A stretch of DNA of 64,000 nucleotides from Ignavibacteriota bacterium (GCA_016713565.1 JADJOX010000007.1:1540501-1604500); one strand, 5' to 3'. Counted from the stretch's first letter, positions 1 to 10,233 are shown. Notes: generated by a model from the sequence alone, not told the origin. Program-made: numbers and translations.

Positions 1-1
1 T

Positions 2-316
2 TATGAAGCTATAGTTTGGCCTACAATGAATATTTTTGCACATTTATTTTTCATGTCAGTGGCAATAATTTTCGGCATGTCTAGCTTAATACCACTTTGG
101 TGGGCAATAATAGCGGTTCTAGATATTATTTCGGCAATTTATTGTATTGCCGTTGAAGCTGAAGAGCTAAGGCTGATTCCCTATGCTATAATTTATAGAA
201 TATTTTTCATTTTTCTAATTGATATAACAAAAGCTGCCGCGACAATTGAAGAATTTCTAGGCATGCGTATGACATGGAGTAAACTTGATAGAATTGGTAC
301 TTTAAAATCTAACTAA
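2..316 (+). CDS. Glycosyltransferase family 2, C-terminal end (partial)
   Basis: The reading frame is open from base 2, so this is the 3' end of a gene that begins outside the window. The visible part has two hydrophobic membrane segments, then an amphipathic tail with the pattern 'IYRIFFIFLIDITKAAATIE' followed by 'MTWSKLDRIG'. That tail is characteristic of large membrane-embedded GT2 polysaccharide synthases (hyaluronan/PNAG-synthase-like). Such enzymes polymerise and extrude a polysaccharide through the inner membrane. The downstream deacetylase-like and membrane genes, 11 bases or less apart, support an exopolysaccharide operon. The catalytic domain is not in the window, so the sugar cannot be inferred. 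Confidence 0.7.
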   Translation, partial: YEAIVWPTMNIFAHLFFMSVAIIFGMSSLIPLWWAIIAVLDIISAIYCIAVEAEELRLIPYAIIYRIFFIFLIDITKAAATIEEFLGMRMTWSKLDRIGTLKSN

Positions 317-327
317 AAGGAAAACTT

Positions 328-636
328 ATGGAATTAATACCGGTATTTGCATTTATTGTGCTTGTTGCATCAATTGCAACATTTATTTTTTCAATTGCAG
401 CATACATTCTCTATAAAATTAGAGAAAGAAAGGGAAGGTTTAATATGCAAACTCACCCCAAAGCGTTTCAAGCTGAATTAGTAGCACCAAATTATTTTTA
501 TCTTCCGGAAAATGGAGACTTTGATAATAAGAAATTTACGTCAAACAATCCCGGAGGAAATAGTAATAAAGAACATATTAATGCTGAATCTAAAAGCTTT
601 GATCAAAACAATGGGAATGAATTAGTTTGGAGATAA
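328..636 (+). CDS. Small single-pass membrane protein of the exopolysaccharide locus
   Basis: A 102-residue protein with one strong N-terminal membrane helix (about residues 5-30), then a basic stretch 'KIRERKGR' and a hydrophilic Asn/Ser-rich tail. It would sit in the inner membrane with the tail in the cytoplasm if the positive-inside rule holds. It starts 11 bases after the GT2 gene, with AAAGGAAAA upstream of the ATG, and its end overlaps the TTG start of the next gene. It is therefore translated as part of the same operon. I recognise no family; by position it may be an accessory subunit of the synthase. Confidence 0.6.
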   Translation: MELIPVFAFIVLVASIATFIFSIAAYILYKIRERKGRFNMQTHPKAFQAELVAPNYFYLPENGDFDNKKFTSNNPGGNSNKEHINAESKSFDQNNGNELVWR

Positions 637-2524
637 CAGCTAAAAAGAATATTCGTATAAATTTAATCTCACTAATTTTTATTGGCTCGGGATCCATATT
701 TATTTTGATTTTTTCTATCTATTTGCTTTTGTTAAATATTTATGGACGTTTTGAACTTTTGGATATTATTGATTCAGTTAAACGAATGGATTTTTTCAAA
801 GCGATTCAAATTATTCAGCTGCAATTTTACTTTCTGAGTATAGTAAATCATTGCTTAATGATGAAAGTAACTGGTATGAAAATAATATTAAAACATGGCA
901 AAAGTTTGCAGAATCGTCCGGGATTATCTTAGATGTAATTGGAGATGAAACAATTGAAAATGGAGATTTTAAAAAATACAACTTGATTATATTATCATCG
1001 GCAAAAGCTTTAAGCAATACTGAAATAATTAGAATAAAACAATATTTAGAAAATGGCGGGAATATTTTTGCGACTAATTCTACCGCAACATTTGATAGAG
1101 AAGGTAAATGGAGAGGCTGGAAATTTTTCAATGAAGTTTTTGGTATAAAATTTATAAACGAATTTTCTTCTATTGAAAAAACAAGAAAGCAAACATTTAG
1201 AGGTAATATTCCTATAACCGCAGGAATTCCTTCCGGATTTTCTTTAAGAATTGCCACTTGGGACAACCCAATGGCTTGTAAAGTTCTGGAACCTAGAACT
1301 CAGCCGATTAGTTTTTGGAATAATTTTAGGTCAGATAATCATTTTGTTACTGAAAACACAGAAGAGATGGCAGGTTCAGTTTTTGGCAATTATGGTAAAG
1401 GCAGATTTGTTTGGATGGGATTCGATATAAATTCAGTTCATGGTGAACAAGAAGAATATATAATGTTTGACAAATTTTTTAATAACATAATTAGCTGGCT
1501 TAATAAAAAACCAATAATTTTTGTAAAAGATTGGCCGGGAAATTATAAAGCAGCGTCAGTCATTAACGTAAATGTAAATAGCGATCTATCAAATAAAGAT
1601 AATATATTAAAATACATAGACAAAGAATCTTTGCCAATGACTTTTTATATTGATTCTGAAATCGCAAAGCAAAATGTCCTTCAAGTAAAAATGTTATCCC
1701 AAAATGGAGAACTAGGAGCTTTAGTCCCGCTTGGGAATTTAGTTTCTGCCAACAATATTGTTTATCACCTAGATGATTATAATAAACAATATGAACAATT
1801 AAAAAATTCAAAAGCTATTTTAGAAAAAATAATAGAACGTCCTATAAATAACGCAATGCCTTTATATGGAATGTATGATGAGAATACAGTACATGCGCTA
1901 ATTGCGGCTGGTTATAAAACTTTGGTGAGTGATTCTTTATTTAATAAGTCAGTTCCGAATTCTCTAATTAAAGGTAACAAGCAAATAATAACATTTAATA
2001 AAACAGCTTACACATCCAGTGAAATAAATTCTAATTTTGGAATTAATAATCTTGAATATCAATTATCTACATATAAAGATGATATTGATAGAGTTATATT
2101 TGAAGGGGGATTATACAATCTGAATATACAATCCAATATATTATCAACTAATGATTATTCGGTAATTTTAAATGATTTGTTTAAATATTTAAAAAGTAAA
2201 AATATTTGGTTAGCCAAAAGTGATGAAATAAGAAATTGGTGGATTGCTAAAAACTCAATTGAAGTAGGAATTAATGAAATAAGTAAACGTAGAATTTCAT
2301 TTTTAATTACCAATCCCAGTGATTTTGTTATAAATGACCTTATAATTCAAATAGACATTAATAAATCAATAAAGAATCTTGAAATAACTTCAGAAATAAT
2401 CGGCACAAAAATTCCCGAATTCGTTTTTGATAAAGATAATAAAAGAATTCACCTTAAATTAAAAGACCTAAAAGCAGGTGAATCAAATTCATATTTTATT
2501 GATTTTGATGAGCTTGCGATTTAA
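627..2524 (+). CDS. Membrane-anchored amidotransferase-fold / polysaccharide-deacetylase-like protein, frameshifted
   Basis: One protein appears to be split over two frames. The first frame starts with TTG at 627 and encodes a membrane anchor (about residues 10-36) up to 'VKRMDFF'. The second frame is open from 782 to 2524 and continues 'QSDSNYSAAILLSEYS...'. The switch needs a -1 shift at the T6 run 791-796, which also forms the heptamer T-TTT-TTC. The N-terminal extracytoplasmic half has a class-I amidotransferase-like fold pattern ('LIILSSAKALS', 'LENGGNIFATNS', 'GKGRFVWMGFD'). The C-terminal half resembles a NodB-fold deacetylase but lacks an obvious TFDD or HxxxH metal site, so catalytic activity is doubtful. 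Context implies modification or export of the polysaccharide. Confidence 0.6.
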
Positions 2525-2547
2525 TTAATTTTTGCAAAGACAAAAAA

Positions 2548-3783
2548 ATGAATATAAAAAATAAACTTGTTTACTTTTTTTTAGCTTTTATAATTAGCAA
2601 ATGTGTTAATCCGGTTGACGGTCCTCCGCCTGATGAAACTAAACCGATTATTACAATTTTTTCACCAACTTCAAATGATACGATTTTTGTTGGACAAACA
2701 CCAATATACTATGAAGCTATTGATGATAATGGTGTAGAATATTATGAGCTATTCGTAAATGATTCTTTAGTTAAAACATATGAACAAATACCCAATGCGC
2801 CAAACACAAGTATTTTTTTAGAGCTTGATAAAAACAAAATTAGCGAAAGAATATCATATTATATAAAAGTTATTGATATATCCGGTAACGAAACAACAAC
2901 CGAAAAAGAAACAAATATTTTAATTAGTGAAGAAAGGTTACCGCCCAAACCGCCAACTAATTTAATTTTGAATAGATTATCAAATAGAATTTACAATCTA
3001 TATTGGGTTGATCAATCAAATAACGAATTGTTTTTTGAACTTTGGCGTAAAGCAGATACAAGTTCCTTTATTCATATTAAAGATTTACCGAAAAATTCTG
3101 TCAGTACAAATGATACAATTGAATCGTCACTTTTAACATATACTTATATTGTGAAAGCTACAAATACTTCCGGAAGTACCGAATCAAACGTAGTCTCAAC
3201 AATACCAGATGCAGCTAGTGAAATAAATCATCCTACCAATCTCAGAGCGACTGCTTATGGTACGTCCAGGATTAAATTGATTTGGAAAGATAATTCAAAT
3301 AATGAGCTTGCCTTTAAAATTGAAAGAAAAATTTCAAGTAGTACTCAATATGTAGAAGTTGGTTTGGCAAATGCCAATGATACAATATTTGTTGATACTG
3401 CAGGATTATTTCCTTCAACCGAATACACATATCGTATTTTAGCAATTAGCCAATTTGGATTATCAAATTACTCTAATACTGTTACAGTCGCTACGTTAAT
3501 TCATGATATAAATCCTCCTGCAAATTTTACATCAAACTATAATAGTGATGATAATACCGTTAAATTAAATTGGATTGATAATAGCATCTTTGATATAGAA
3601 ACAAGAATTGAAAGAAGCGGCATTGATAAGAAATTTGTAGAGATAGGGATTGCGGGAGCAAATAAAACAAGCTATCAAGATTCAGCAGTGACACGTGGTA
3701 CTATATATTTTTACAGAATCAGGTCATATACAATAGATGGATATTATTCTGAGTATACTGAAGAAGTTAAAGTTGAATTATAA
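2548..3783 (+). CDS. Fibronectin type III repeat lipoprotein
   Basis: A 411-residue exported protein. The N-terminus has a hydrophobic stretch ending 'FIISKC', a relaxed lipobox with Cys19, so it is probably lipid-anchored. Residues about 30-125 form an Ig-like module ('DETKPIITIFSPTSNDTIFV'). Three FN3-type modules follow, at about 133-220, 225-315 and 320-410, each with the pattern 'PTNL...W.D.S.NEL.F.IERK'. It starts 23 bases after the preceding gene on the same strand and is probably the last gene of the exopolysaccharide operon, where it may bind or scaffold the polymer at the cell surface. It has no catalytic motif. Confidence 0.7.
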   Translation: MNIKNKLVYFFLAFIISKCVNPVDGPPPDETKPIITIFSPTSNDTIFVGQTPIYYEAIDDNGVEYYELFVNDSLVKTYEQIPNAPNTSIFLELDKNKISERISYYIKVIDISGNETTTEKETNILISEERLPPKPPTNLILNRLSNRIYNLYWVDQSNNELFFELWRKADTSSFIHIKDLPKNSVSTNDTIESSLLTYTYIVKATNTSGSTESNVVSTIPDAASEINHPTNLRATAYGTSRIKLIWKDNSNNELAFKIERKISSSTQYVEVGLANANDTIFVDTAGLFPSTEYTYRILAISQFGLSNYSNTVTVATLIHDINPPANFTSNYNSDDNTVKLNWIDNSIFDIETRIERSGIDKKFVEIGIAGANKTSYQDSAVTRGTIYFYRIRSYTIDGYYSEYTEEVKVEL

Positions 3784-3789
3784 TTTTAT

Positions 3790-5511
3790 TTATCGGTTTG
3801 AATAAAAAGCGAAAACAAAAACAGCTGTGGCGTTTGCCGTAATTGTGGGTTCATTTGTAATATAATCCATTCTATCGTCTTGATAAATGACTTCATCAGT
3901 CTGAAATGCTTCATACGGATCATTAGAATTCTCCAATATAATATTATATTGGGATAATTTAACTTTACTTATCGGCCCTGCCGAAAGCGCTCCGGGTAAT
4001 TTCCCATTATTGAAGTATGCAATTTGTGAATGAAAATGTTTTGTAAATTTACTTCCGATATTATAAATAAAACTTATTCCCCATGGATTTTTACCTAAAA
4101 TATAATCCCGCTGTTTAATTGCAAGATCGTTAAAAGTGAAATCATTTGTAATGTTTTGCCAAAGTATTGTTTGAAGAGCTACGCCTAAATTTGTGTTATT
4201 CGTGCCCCAAGCATCGTTAATGACCTCTCCCAAAATATTTTTATTGGATAATTCTCTAAAATGTTTAAGATTTGAAAAAATATATTTCTTAAAAGACGAA
4301 TCAATTTTTGCTAAACGGAAATGAGCAAATGAATTTATATCACCCCAGCTCCACCAAAAATCAGAGGCTGCTTCATTAGCATATTTTTTTGCATCTACAA
4401 GATAATTATTTTTATGAGTCGACAAATAAAGTTCAATAGCGGATAGTGATAATTTTCCAAGATATTTAGAATCCTCATAATGTCCTGTTGGAGTCCGATA
4501 AATATCTGGCGATTTGGGGTTTAAAGAATAGAATTTTTCCGCAATATCTAAACAAGTATTCGCAAAATCATTTTCATCCGGAAATTCGTTGAAAATTCTA
4601 TACGCTAATGCTAAAGCGGAGGAATATATTCCAATTAAATTTTTTCCAATTCCTAAATAGGCAGGGCGGTTATTAATTAAGGGGTCGTTTTCAGGTAGTC
4701 TCCATCCTACACGTTGATCTTGTAAATCCTGGACCTGTGTTACTAGATATTGATCATTATAGTTTGCCTTAATTAACCAATTAATTCCTATTTTAGCTTC
4801 ATCTAATATATCCGGTAATCCATTATTATTTTGATCTTTACTAAATTTAGAGTTATCAAAATCATAAGAAAACAGCAATGTATAAGATGTATAAGCAATT
4901 GTATTTAAGAATTTTAAATAGTCTCCAGCATCATGCCATCCTCCAGTAAGGTCATTCTTTCCATCTAATTCAATTCCGTTTAATATTAATTTTGTTGCGT
5001 CATAATAATGGCAAAATTCATGGAGATAAGGCTCATTAAAGCCGCATCGCTGTATTTTGAAAAATGTCAATAATGAATCAACTAAATTATTATAAATATA
5101 ATTGTTAATCGAAAAAGTGTATGATTTTGTTCCATTTATTTCAATATAATATTTACCCGCTGATTTAATTTTTGAAAAATCAATTTTATAACAATTTTTA
5201 AATTTTCCATATGATCCGATTGGCGATTTTAAATTATCAGTTATAATATTATCGCCTGTGTAAAAATTATTTACCGTAAATTTGGTATTATCAATTTTGC
5301 TGTTTGTGAATATTATTGCTTGCTTTTTATCGGAAGGCAAATAACCCAATTGGTTTGCACGGATATAAATTTCTTGCGCAAATAGTGAATAATCAATAAC
5401 CAGAATAAAAATTAGAAAGAATATTTTAATAAAATTATTATATTCATTTTGAGTAATATTAACTAAAAAATGTACGTATTTCATTAAGAAAGTTCTTTCT
5501 AAAAAAAACAT
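3790..5511 (-). CDS. Glycoside hydrolase family 9 (endoglucanase-type), secreted
   Basis: Hydrolyses beta-1,4-glucan-type polymers outside the cytoplasm, by family membership. A signal peptide ends near 'YSLFAQ' (residue 46). Residues about 47-135 are the Ig-like CelD_N domain ('IRANQLGYLPSDKKQAIIF'). The GH9 (alpha/alpha)6 barrel follows, with the catalytic-base motif 'GWHDAGDY' at 191-198, 'GLPDILDEAK' at 231-240, 'KNPWG' near 474 and the general-acid motif 'YITNE' ending at Glu554. All key residues are present. ATG at 5484 (residue 10) is an alternative start giving a more usual signal peptide. It converges with the FN3 lipoprotein gene, 6 bases apart. Being beside a polysaccharide-synthase operon it may trim the polymer, as BcsZ does for cellulose, or be a free cellulase. 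Confidence 0.85.
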   Translation of the reverse strand: MFFLERTFLMKYVHFLVNITQNEYNNFIKIFFLIFILVIDYSLFAQEIYIRANQLGYLPSDKKQAIIFTNSKIDNTKFTVNNFYTGDNIITDNLKSPIGSYGKFKNCYKIDFSKIKSAGKYYIEINGTKSYTFSINNYIYNNLVDSLLTFFKIQRCGFNEPYLHEFCHYYDATKLILNGIELDGKNDLTGGWHDAGDYLKFLNTIAYTSYTLLFSYDFDNSKFSKDQNNNGLPDILDEAKIGINWLIKANYNDQYLVTQVQDLQDQRVGWRLPENDPLINNRPAYLGIGKNLIGIYSSALALAYRIFNEFPDENDFANTCLDIAEKFYSLNPKSPDIYRTPTGHYEDSKYLGKLSLSAIELYLSTHKNNYLVDAKKYANEAASDFWWSWGDINSFAHFRLAKIDSSFKKYIFSNLKHFRELSNKNILGEVINDAWGTNNTNLGVALQTILWQNITNDFTFNDLAIKQRDYILGKNPWGISFIYNIGSKFTKHFHSQIAYFNNGKLPGALSAGPISKVKLSQYNIILENSNDPYEAFQTDEVIYQDDRMDYITNEPTITANATAVFVFAFYSNR

Positions 5512-5639
5512 TATATGAAACCAAATATAATATTAAAATCTACATTTTTTTAAATAATTAAAATTATGAAATTAAACATTAATTATTTCTTATGATATTT
5601 ATTGGAAGGTAAACTAAAATATTCTGAACCAAAGAATAT

Positions 5640-6719
5640 TTAATCAATTTCATAATTGCTCATTATGGCAAGGTGATTTCTATGTTTAACGACTAGATAA
5701 TATCTTATATTTGGTGTATCAAAAGTAACCGGACTTGTTCCATCAAGATCAACAATAGTTCCATCTTTTAACAAAAATGCTGACCTGCTTGAAATAATTC
5801 TGCTTTTATCTTCGGCACTTCTTAATTCCAAAAGTACCCAATCTACAACATCAACTCCAATTGATGAAACACTTTGTGGATCTTGGCTATAAGGAGAATT
5901 TAAGGGAACGCTTAACGCTTGGTTCATGTAAAAATCAGATGAAGAATATGGACCCTCCAAAAAAATTTTAGCCGAAATTAAAATTGAACCGCAGTTTTCA
6001 ATAATTTCATGAATCGTAGGATTTTGATCATTCCCTAAAACCGTGTAAATTCCAGTTAAACCATTAGAATTAAGTAAATTATAAAGTCCGCAAAAATTTG
6101 ATAGCTCAGGATTTGTTGTAATCGAAAGATCAGCTCCAACTGATAAAATATTGTTAAGCCCATCTAAATTCGTAATTATTGTATTGCTGGCAATAGTAAG
6201 ATAGCCGCCAATTGAAGTTATTCCACCCAACCCATCTAAATTTAATAGTGCATTGTTGTAGGACAATTCTAGGTATCCATTTATTGAAGAAATATTTAAT
6301 AATCCGAGTAAACTTGAAAGGGCGGAATTATTATTGATATAAAGATACCCGTTTACAGATGTAATGCCGGTTAATCCATCTAAATCAGTTAATGCTGCAT
6401 TATTATTTATTTTAAGATTTCCATTTATTGTAACAATTCCATTTAACCCGTTCAAATTTGAAAGTAAACTATTATCACTTATAAATAAATCTCCGCCAAT
6501 AAAATTAAGTGTTGAAAGTGAGGATATATCATTAATATCTAATCCTGATATTTTAAGATTACCGGATATGTTTACATAATTTTCTGAACCAAAACTGTTG
6601 ACTTCTGATTGTGTGGTTAGTATTACATTACCATTAAAGGTTTGAGCAATGATACTTTTAAGACATAAAATATTAATAAGGATGATTAGCAACAATAAAA
6701 ATGAAATATCTTTTTTCAA
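5640..6719 (-). CDS. Secreted repeat protein (receptor-L/LRR-like) with a cut-off adhesin-type module
   Basis: A 359-residue exported protein. The start is TTG at 6719, preceded by a good GGGAG ribosome site. The signal peptide is about residues 1-25. Residues about 45-215 hold six or seven ~23-residue repeats of the form 'L.GL..I.SI.GYL.I.NN..L', a beta-helical receptor-L/LRR-like architecture. After this comes a module around 'AKIFLEGPYSS', 'VVDWVLLELRS', 'GTIVDLDGTSPV' and 'KHRNHLAIMS', found in large Bacteroidota surface proteins. In those relatives the chain usually continues beyond that point, with a further region and often a sorting domain. Here it stops a few residues later and has no T9SS tag. 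Function is unknown; probably surface binding. Confidence 0.65.
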   Translation of the reverse strand: MKKDISFLLLLIILINILCLKSIIAQTFNGNVILTTQSEVNSFGSENYVNISGNLKISGLDINDISSLSTLNFIGGDLFISDNSLLSNLNGLNGIVTINGNLKINNNAALTDLDGLTGITSVNGYLYINNNSALSSLLGLLNISSINGYLELSYNNALLNLDGLGGITSIGGYLTIASNTIITNLDGLNNILSVGADLSITTNPELSNFCGLYNLLNSNGLTGIYTVLGNDQNPTIHEIIENCGSILISAKIFLEGPYSSSDFYMNQALSVPLNSPYSQDPQSVSSIGVDVVDWVLLELRSAEDKSRIISSRSAFLLKDGTIVDLDGTSPVTFDTPNIRYYLVVKHRNHLAIMSNYEID

Positions 6720-7213
6720 AATTTTCTCCCTAAATAAATAATGCCGCTAAATATTTGAATTTATTTGTAAAAGTTTGCAAATACAAATAAATGGACAATT
6801 CGTCCTTTATTGAAAAATACAAAATTAAATGAGATTTTATGTGATTTAAAATACATACTGTAAATTATATTTAAGAAATTCTTTAAAAATTAAATAATTT
6901 AAATTATTTTCTTATCTGTATATTATTTTATTCTTCTTATTGTTTATTCAATGAAAGTGGAATAATTAGATACCTTACTTAGTTGAATCCATAAACAAAA
7001 TCGATTTTAAATACCAAGAGTGAGTTAGAAATATTAATTGTTAAAAAAAATTCAATTGCTTCGGTTTTTTATTTACTGTATGATTTTATTTTTGTTTCAG
7101 TAAAATTCATCTTATGAAAATGAATAGAAAGAAAATTAAGATCAATTGCCAAAAAAATTCTTGCATGAGAAATTAACAACATTTATATACCCCAAATTAG
7201 GGAATTGCTATAA
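6720..7213. other. AT-rich intergenic region, no gene seen
   Basis: About 490 bases between two minus-strand genes. The 6720-6735 end carries the GGGAG ribosome site of the repeat protein. The rest is A/T-rich with stops in all frames. I see no tRNA-like fold, no convincing terminator hairpin and no long repeat. Confidence 0.6.
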
Positions 7214-9709
7214 TTAATTTAAGATTATCATTTTCCTCGCTTTGTAATAATTGCCAATCTGTAATTTATAAACATATACTCCACTCGAAAGATTTAAATC
7301 AAGTTGTGAAGTATTAAAAACTACTTGATGTCTTCCAGGCGCTTGAAAATCATTTATCAAAATATTTACTTCTCGTCCTAAAATATCGTATACCTTTAGT
7401 GTTACAAGCATTTTGCCGGATAACTTTGCTAAATTCTCTGGTACAGAGTAATTTATTACTGTTGAAGAATTAAACGGATTGGGATAATTTTGCTCCATTG
7501 ATAATGTGTACTTATTACTGTTTAATTGATCAACATTAACGGGTTTACTAAAATATTCCATTATCTTCAACATTAAATTATTTCTTTCTTGTGCATTGTA
7601 AATTGTTTCGAATGGAACAGAAAGATAAATCAACTTACCTTCTAAATTACTTCCTCCAAAAGCTCCAGAATAAGCTATTCCAGCAGCACCTGAAGCAAAG
7701 TTAATATTAACAAATTGCATAATGTTTGAAGCTCCGCTATTAGCAGCAATAGCATCCGGATCATTGACATCAATCGTTCCATGATTTCCGTCATCAAACG
7801 CAATCATTTCCAACCCATCAAAAACTTCGCCCGTTACCGGCTCAATAGAATAATAAGTACTACTTTGGTTTAATGGTGAATTTGCTATATAAATGGATTT
7901 AAGATAATTTGAATAAAAATCTACATCCTCACCATTTCCGTTTTGTACTAAGTCAAATCCAATTTCAGATCCAGATATGAATAATTTGCCGCCATTTTCA
8001 AGAAATAATTTAACTTTTTGCTGTTCCAAATGATTAAATGTCTCATTAGCAGTACTTTCATCTAACAGCATCCAAAACACAATATCAAAATCGTTTAAAT
8101 TTACTTTCCCATTGTAAACAGCATCATTAGAGCATGAAGAGAAACCAAATTTTAAATTTAATAACGGTTCCACGTAATTTTTTATATAATCAAAATTACT
8201 GTCAGTACTATCTATCTTTTCATATCCATTAATTATAAGTATTTTAGATTCTGAGGGAATTCCACATAATATTTTACTGAACAAGGACTGACCGGATGAA
8301 TTTTTTGCTCTAACTTTAAAAAAGTACGGCTTTAAAAATTCTAAACTGTCAATAATAAAAGAATTCACAGTTATTTCAGTATAGAGGTTAAATTCCATAC
8401 TGTCTTCGCTTGAGAAGATTTCATAAGATTCTGCATAATCTGATGGAGAAAAGCTTATTTTCAAACTATTGTTATTTAAAGTCGATACAGAAAAGTTTTT
8501 GGGAATGGACGGCAATGGCAATTTACCGGAACCGAACTTAATATCAATTAAATTCCATAATTCAGACCTGTCACCGTCATAACCCAAAGCCCATATACCA
8601 ACACCTTTTAAGTTTCGAGATTTAGCCAGGTTATATTTCAAAGCTAAACTTGAATCATTATCAAACCATATCTGTCTATAATTTTTACCGTCCGAATAAC
8701 TATACCAAGAATTTTTAAAATTTTCTGACCATTTAAGTCCAAAAATTTCAGAGTTTGGCTCTGCATCTCTGAATTTTTCTGAATCAACGAATGAAATTAT
8801 TCCAGATCCTTCATTATCTCCTTGTGCTATCCAATGTGGGCCATAATAAGGTACACCTAGTATCAATTTTTCAGGATTATTTCTAGTTATATTTTTATAC
8901 TGAATATCAATAGTATTTGTGATATTATAATTACTAACGTTGCTAACAATAGGTGCAGTTGGACCTGTATAATCACTCCAGCTGCCATAGAAATCATAAC
9001 CCATAACAAATAAATAATCACAACTTTTAGCCAATCCTTCAAAATCCCAATAATTATCCCAATTAACAGGTGGTGAAGAAAACGATACTTCGAGATTTGA
9101 TGAAAATCCATGTAATGAATCGGTCAGTGCCTTCATAAATTTATTTATTTTTTCGGACCTATCAGAGATAGATATATTACTAGCTTCAAAGTCAATATTT
9201 ATACCATCTAAACTATAAGTACTGATTATTGTTTTAGCATCATTTATAAAATTTAATGTTAAAGTTGGATTAGTGAGAATATTATTCATTTCTGACTGAG
9301 TAATATCAAAATTCACAACTGTCATAATTACTTTTGTGCCGTTTTGGTGCGCTTCATTTATAATGTCGATCCATGGCCAAGATTCACCAATCGGATTGAT
9401 TATATAACCATTCGAATTAATGCTATAACTAAATAGTGCTATATGAGTAAGTAAATCATACCTAATATATGATTTAGCGTTATAATATTCCCAATAAGGC
9501 AAATAGCCAAATATGGTTTTTGATACTGTCTTCTTTTTAAAATTATTCAATGGAATTATATTAACCTGGTTGTCCGTATGAGCTTCATTTTTAATGGATG
9601 ACAATTTTTGTTTGTGATACTCCCAATTGTGAACTCCAATATTGTTTTGGCCTTTAACAAAAAATGAAGTAGTTATTAGAAGAAAAAGTACAAGGGAAAA
9701 TTTATTCAT
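7214..9709 (-). CDS. GH18-family secreted hydrolase with FN3 module and T9SS sorting domain
   Basis: An 831-residue protein exported by Sec and then T9SS. Signal peptide residues 1-20. The GH18 TIM barrel spans about 63-400: 'GYLPYWEYYN' at 68-77, and the active-site strand 'DGINIDFE' at 168-175 with acid Glu175. The usual DxxDxDxE has Asn in its second Asp position, as in YaaH/SleL-type enzymes, so the substrate may be peptidoglycan-like or chitin-like GlcNAc polymer. An FN3 module lies near 405-490. A domain around 500-730 reads like an amidotransferase-fold module ('FLENGGKLFISGSEIGFDL'). The C-terminal tag (about 745-831) starts 'LSMEQNYPNPFN' and ends 'KMIILN'. Monocistronic by position. 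Confidence 0.85.
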   Translation of the reverse strand: MNKFSLVLFLLITTSFFVKGQNNIGVHNWEYHKQKLSSIKNEAHTDNQVNIIPLNNFKKKTVSKTIFGYLPYWEYYNAKSYIRYDLLTHIALFSYSINSNGYIINPIGESWPWIDIINEAHQNGTKVIMTVVNFDITQSEMNNILTNPTLTLNFINDAKTIISTYSLDGINIDFEASNISISDRSEKINKFMKALTDSLHGFSSNLEVSFSSPPVNWDNYWDFEGLAKSCDYLFVMGYDFYGSWSDYTGPTAPIVSNVSNYNITNTIDIQYKNITRNNPEKLILGVPYYGPHWIAQGDNEGSGIISFVDSEKFRDAEPNSEIFGLKWSENFKNSWYSYSDGKNYRQIWFDNDSSLALKYNLAKSRNLKGVGIWALGYDGDRSELWNLIDIKFGSGKLPLPSIPKNFSVSTLNNNSLKISFSPSDYAESYEIFSSEDSMEFNLYTEITVNSFIIDSLEFLKPYFFKVRAKNSSGQSLFSKILCGIPSESKILIINGYEKIDSTDSNFDYIKNYVEPLLNLKFGFSSCSNDAVYNGKVNLNDFDIVFWMLLDESTANETFNHLEQQKVKLFLENGGKLFISGSEIGFDLVQNGNGEDVDFYSNYLKSIYIANSPLNQSSTYYSIEPVTGEVFDGLEMIAFDDGNHGTIDVNDPDAIAANSGASNIMQFVNINFASGAAGIAYSGAFGGSNLEGKLIYLSVPFETIYNAQERNNLMLKIMEYFSKPVNVDQLNSNKYTLSMEQNYPNPFNSSTVINYSVPENLAKLSGKMLVTLKVYDILGREVNILINDFQAPGRHQVVFNTSQLDLNLSSGVYVYKLQIGNYYKARKMIILN

Positions 9710-10199
9710 GATTTATGATAATATTTAATATTGATTAGAGAAATTTACTATTATATTAACAGAAGACTCAAAGTCTTATATTTAGTTATAGCACTTAATT
9801 AAGTATAAATTTGATTAAAATTATGGAAGTTCTAATTCATAATCAATGTTTAGAAATCATTAATAGTAAATACAATTTGGTTAATAAGTTTAAATTGTAA
9901 TAAATTTATGATTAAGAAGTACTGACTTGGAGAACAATTATTTAGGTAAGATATAAAAGAAAAAATTTTAAATATATTTTTCTCCAAAGAGTAAAATCTT
10001 TTTAAAAATTTCGTTTGTTTAATGTAAATAACTTTAGAAATTTTCAAAATGAATGCTTATTTAAAAAGAGTTTAACTGTTTATTAAATCTTATCCAAGTC
10101 CTTATCTTTTTTGTAAACTAACTGAATAAAAATGGTAAGCAAAATACAAACTTTGTCTTAACACAAAATTACTTTTTTATCTTGATAATAAGTACTATG
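9710..10199. other. AT-rich intergenic region, no gene supported
   Basis: About 490 bases between the GH18 gene start and the tRNA terminator. One 65-codon minus-strand frame at 9850-10047 exists, but its composition (Phe/Ile/Lys/Asn only) and lack of a ribosome site argue against a gene. The promoter of the GH18 gene should be in 9710-9800. No repeats or RNA folds recognised. Confidence 0.55.
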
Positions 10200-10233
10200 A
10201 AAAAAAAACCTTCTAAGTTATTATCTTAAAAGG
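10200..10233 (-). terminator. Intrinsic terminator of tRNA-Lys
   Basis: Read on the minus strand: a 9-bp stem CCTTTTAAG / CTTAGAAGG with one G-U pair, a 7-base loop, then a run of about nine T. It lies about 10 bases past the tRNA 3' end, so it closes that transcription unit. Confidence 0.8.

Noticed and set aside
811..1266. 151-codon minus-strand frame over the deacetylase-like gene
   Set aside because: Shadow of the plus-strand gene; no ribosome site, no family pattern, and the opposite strand reads as a coherent protein.
9850..10047. 65-codon minus-strand frame in the gap before tRNA-Lys
   Set aside because: Pure A/T-driven composition, no start context and no similarity.
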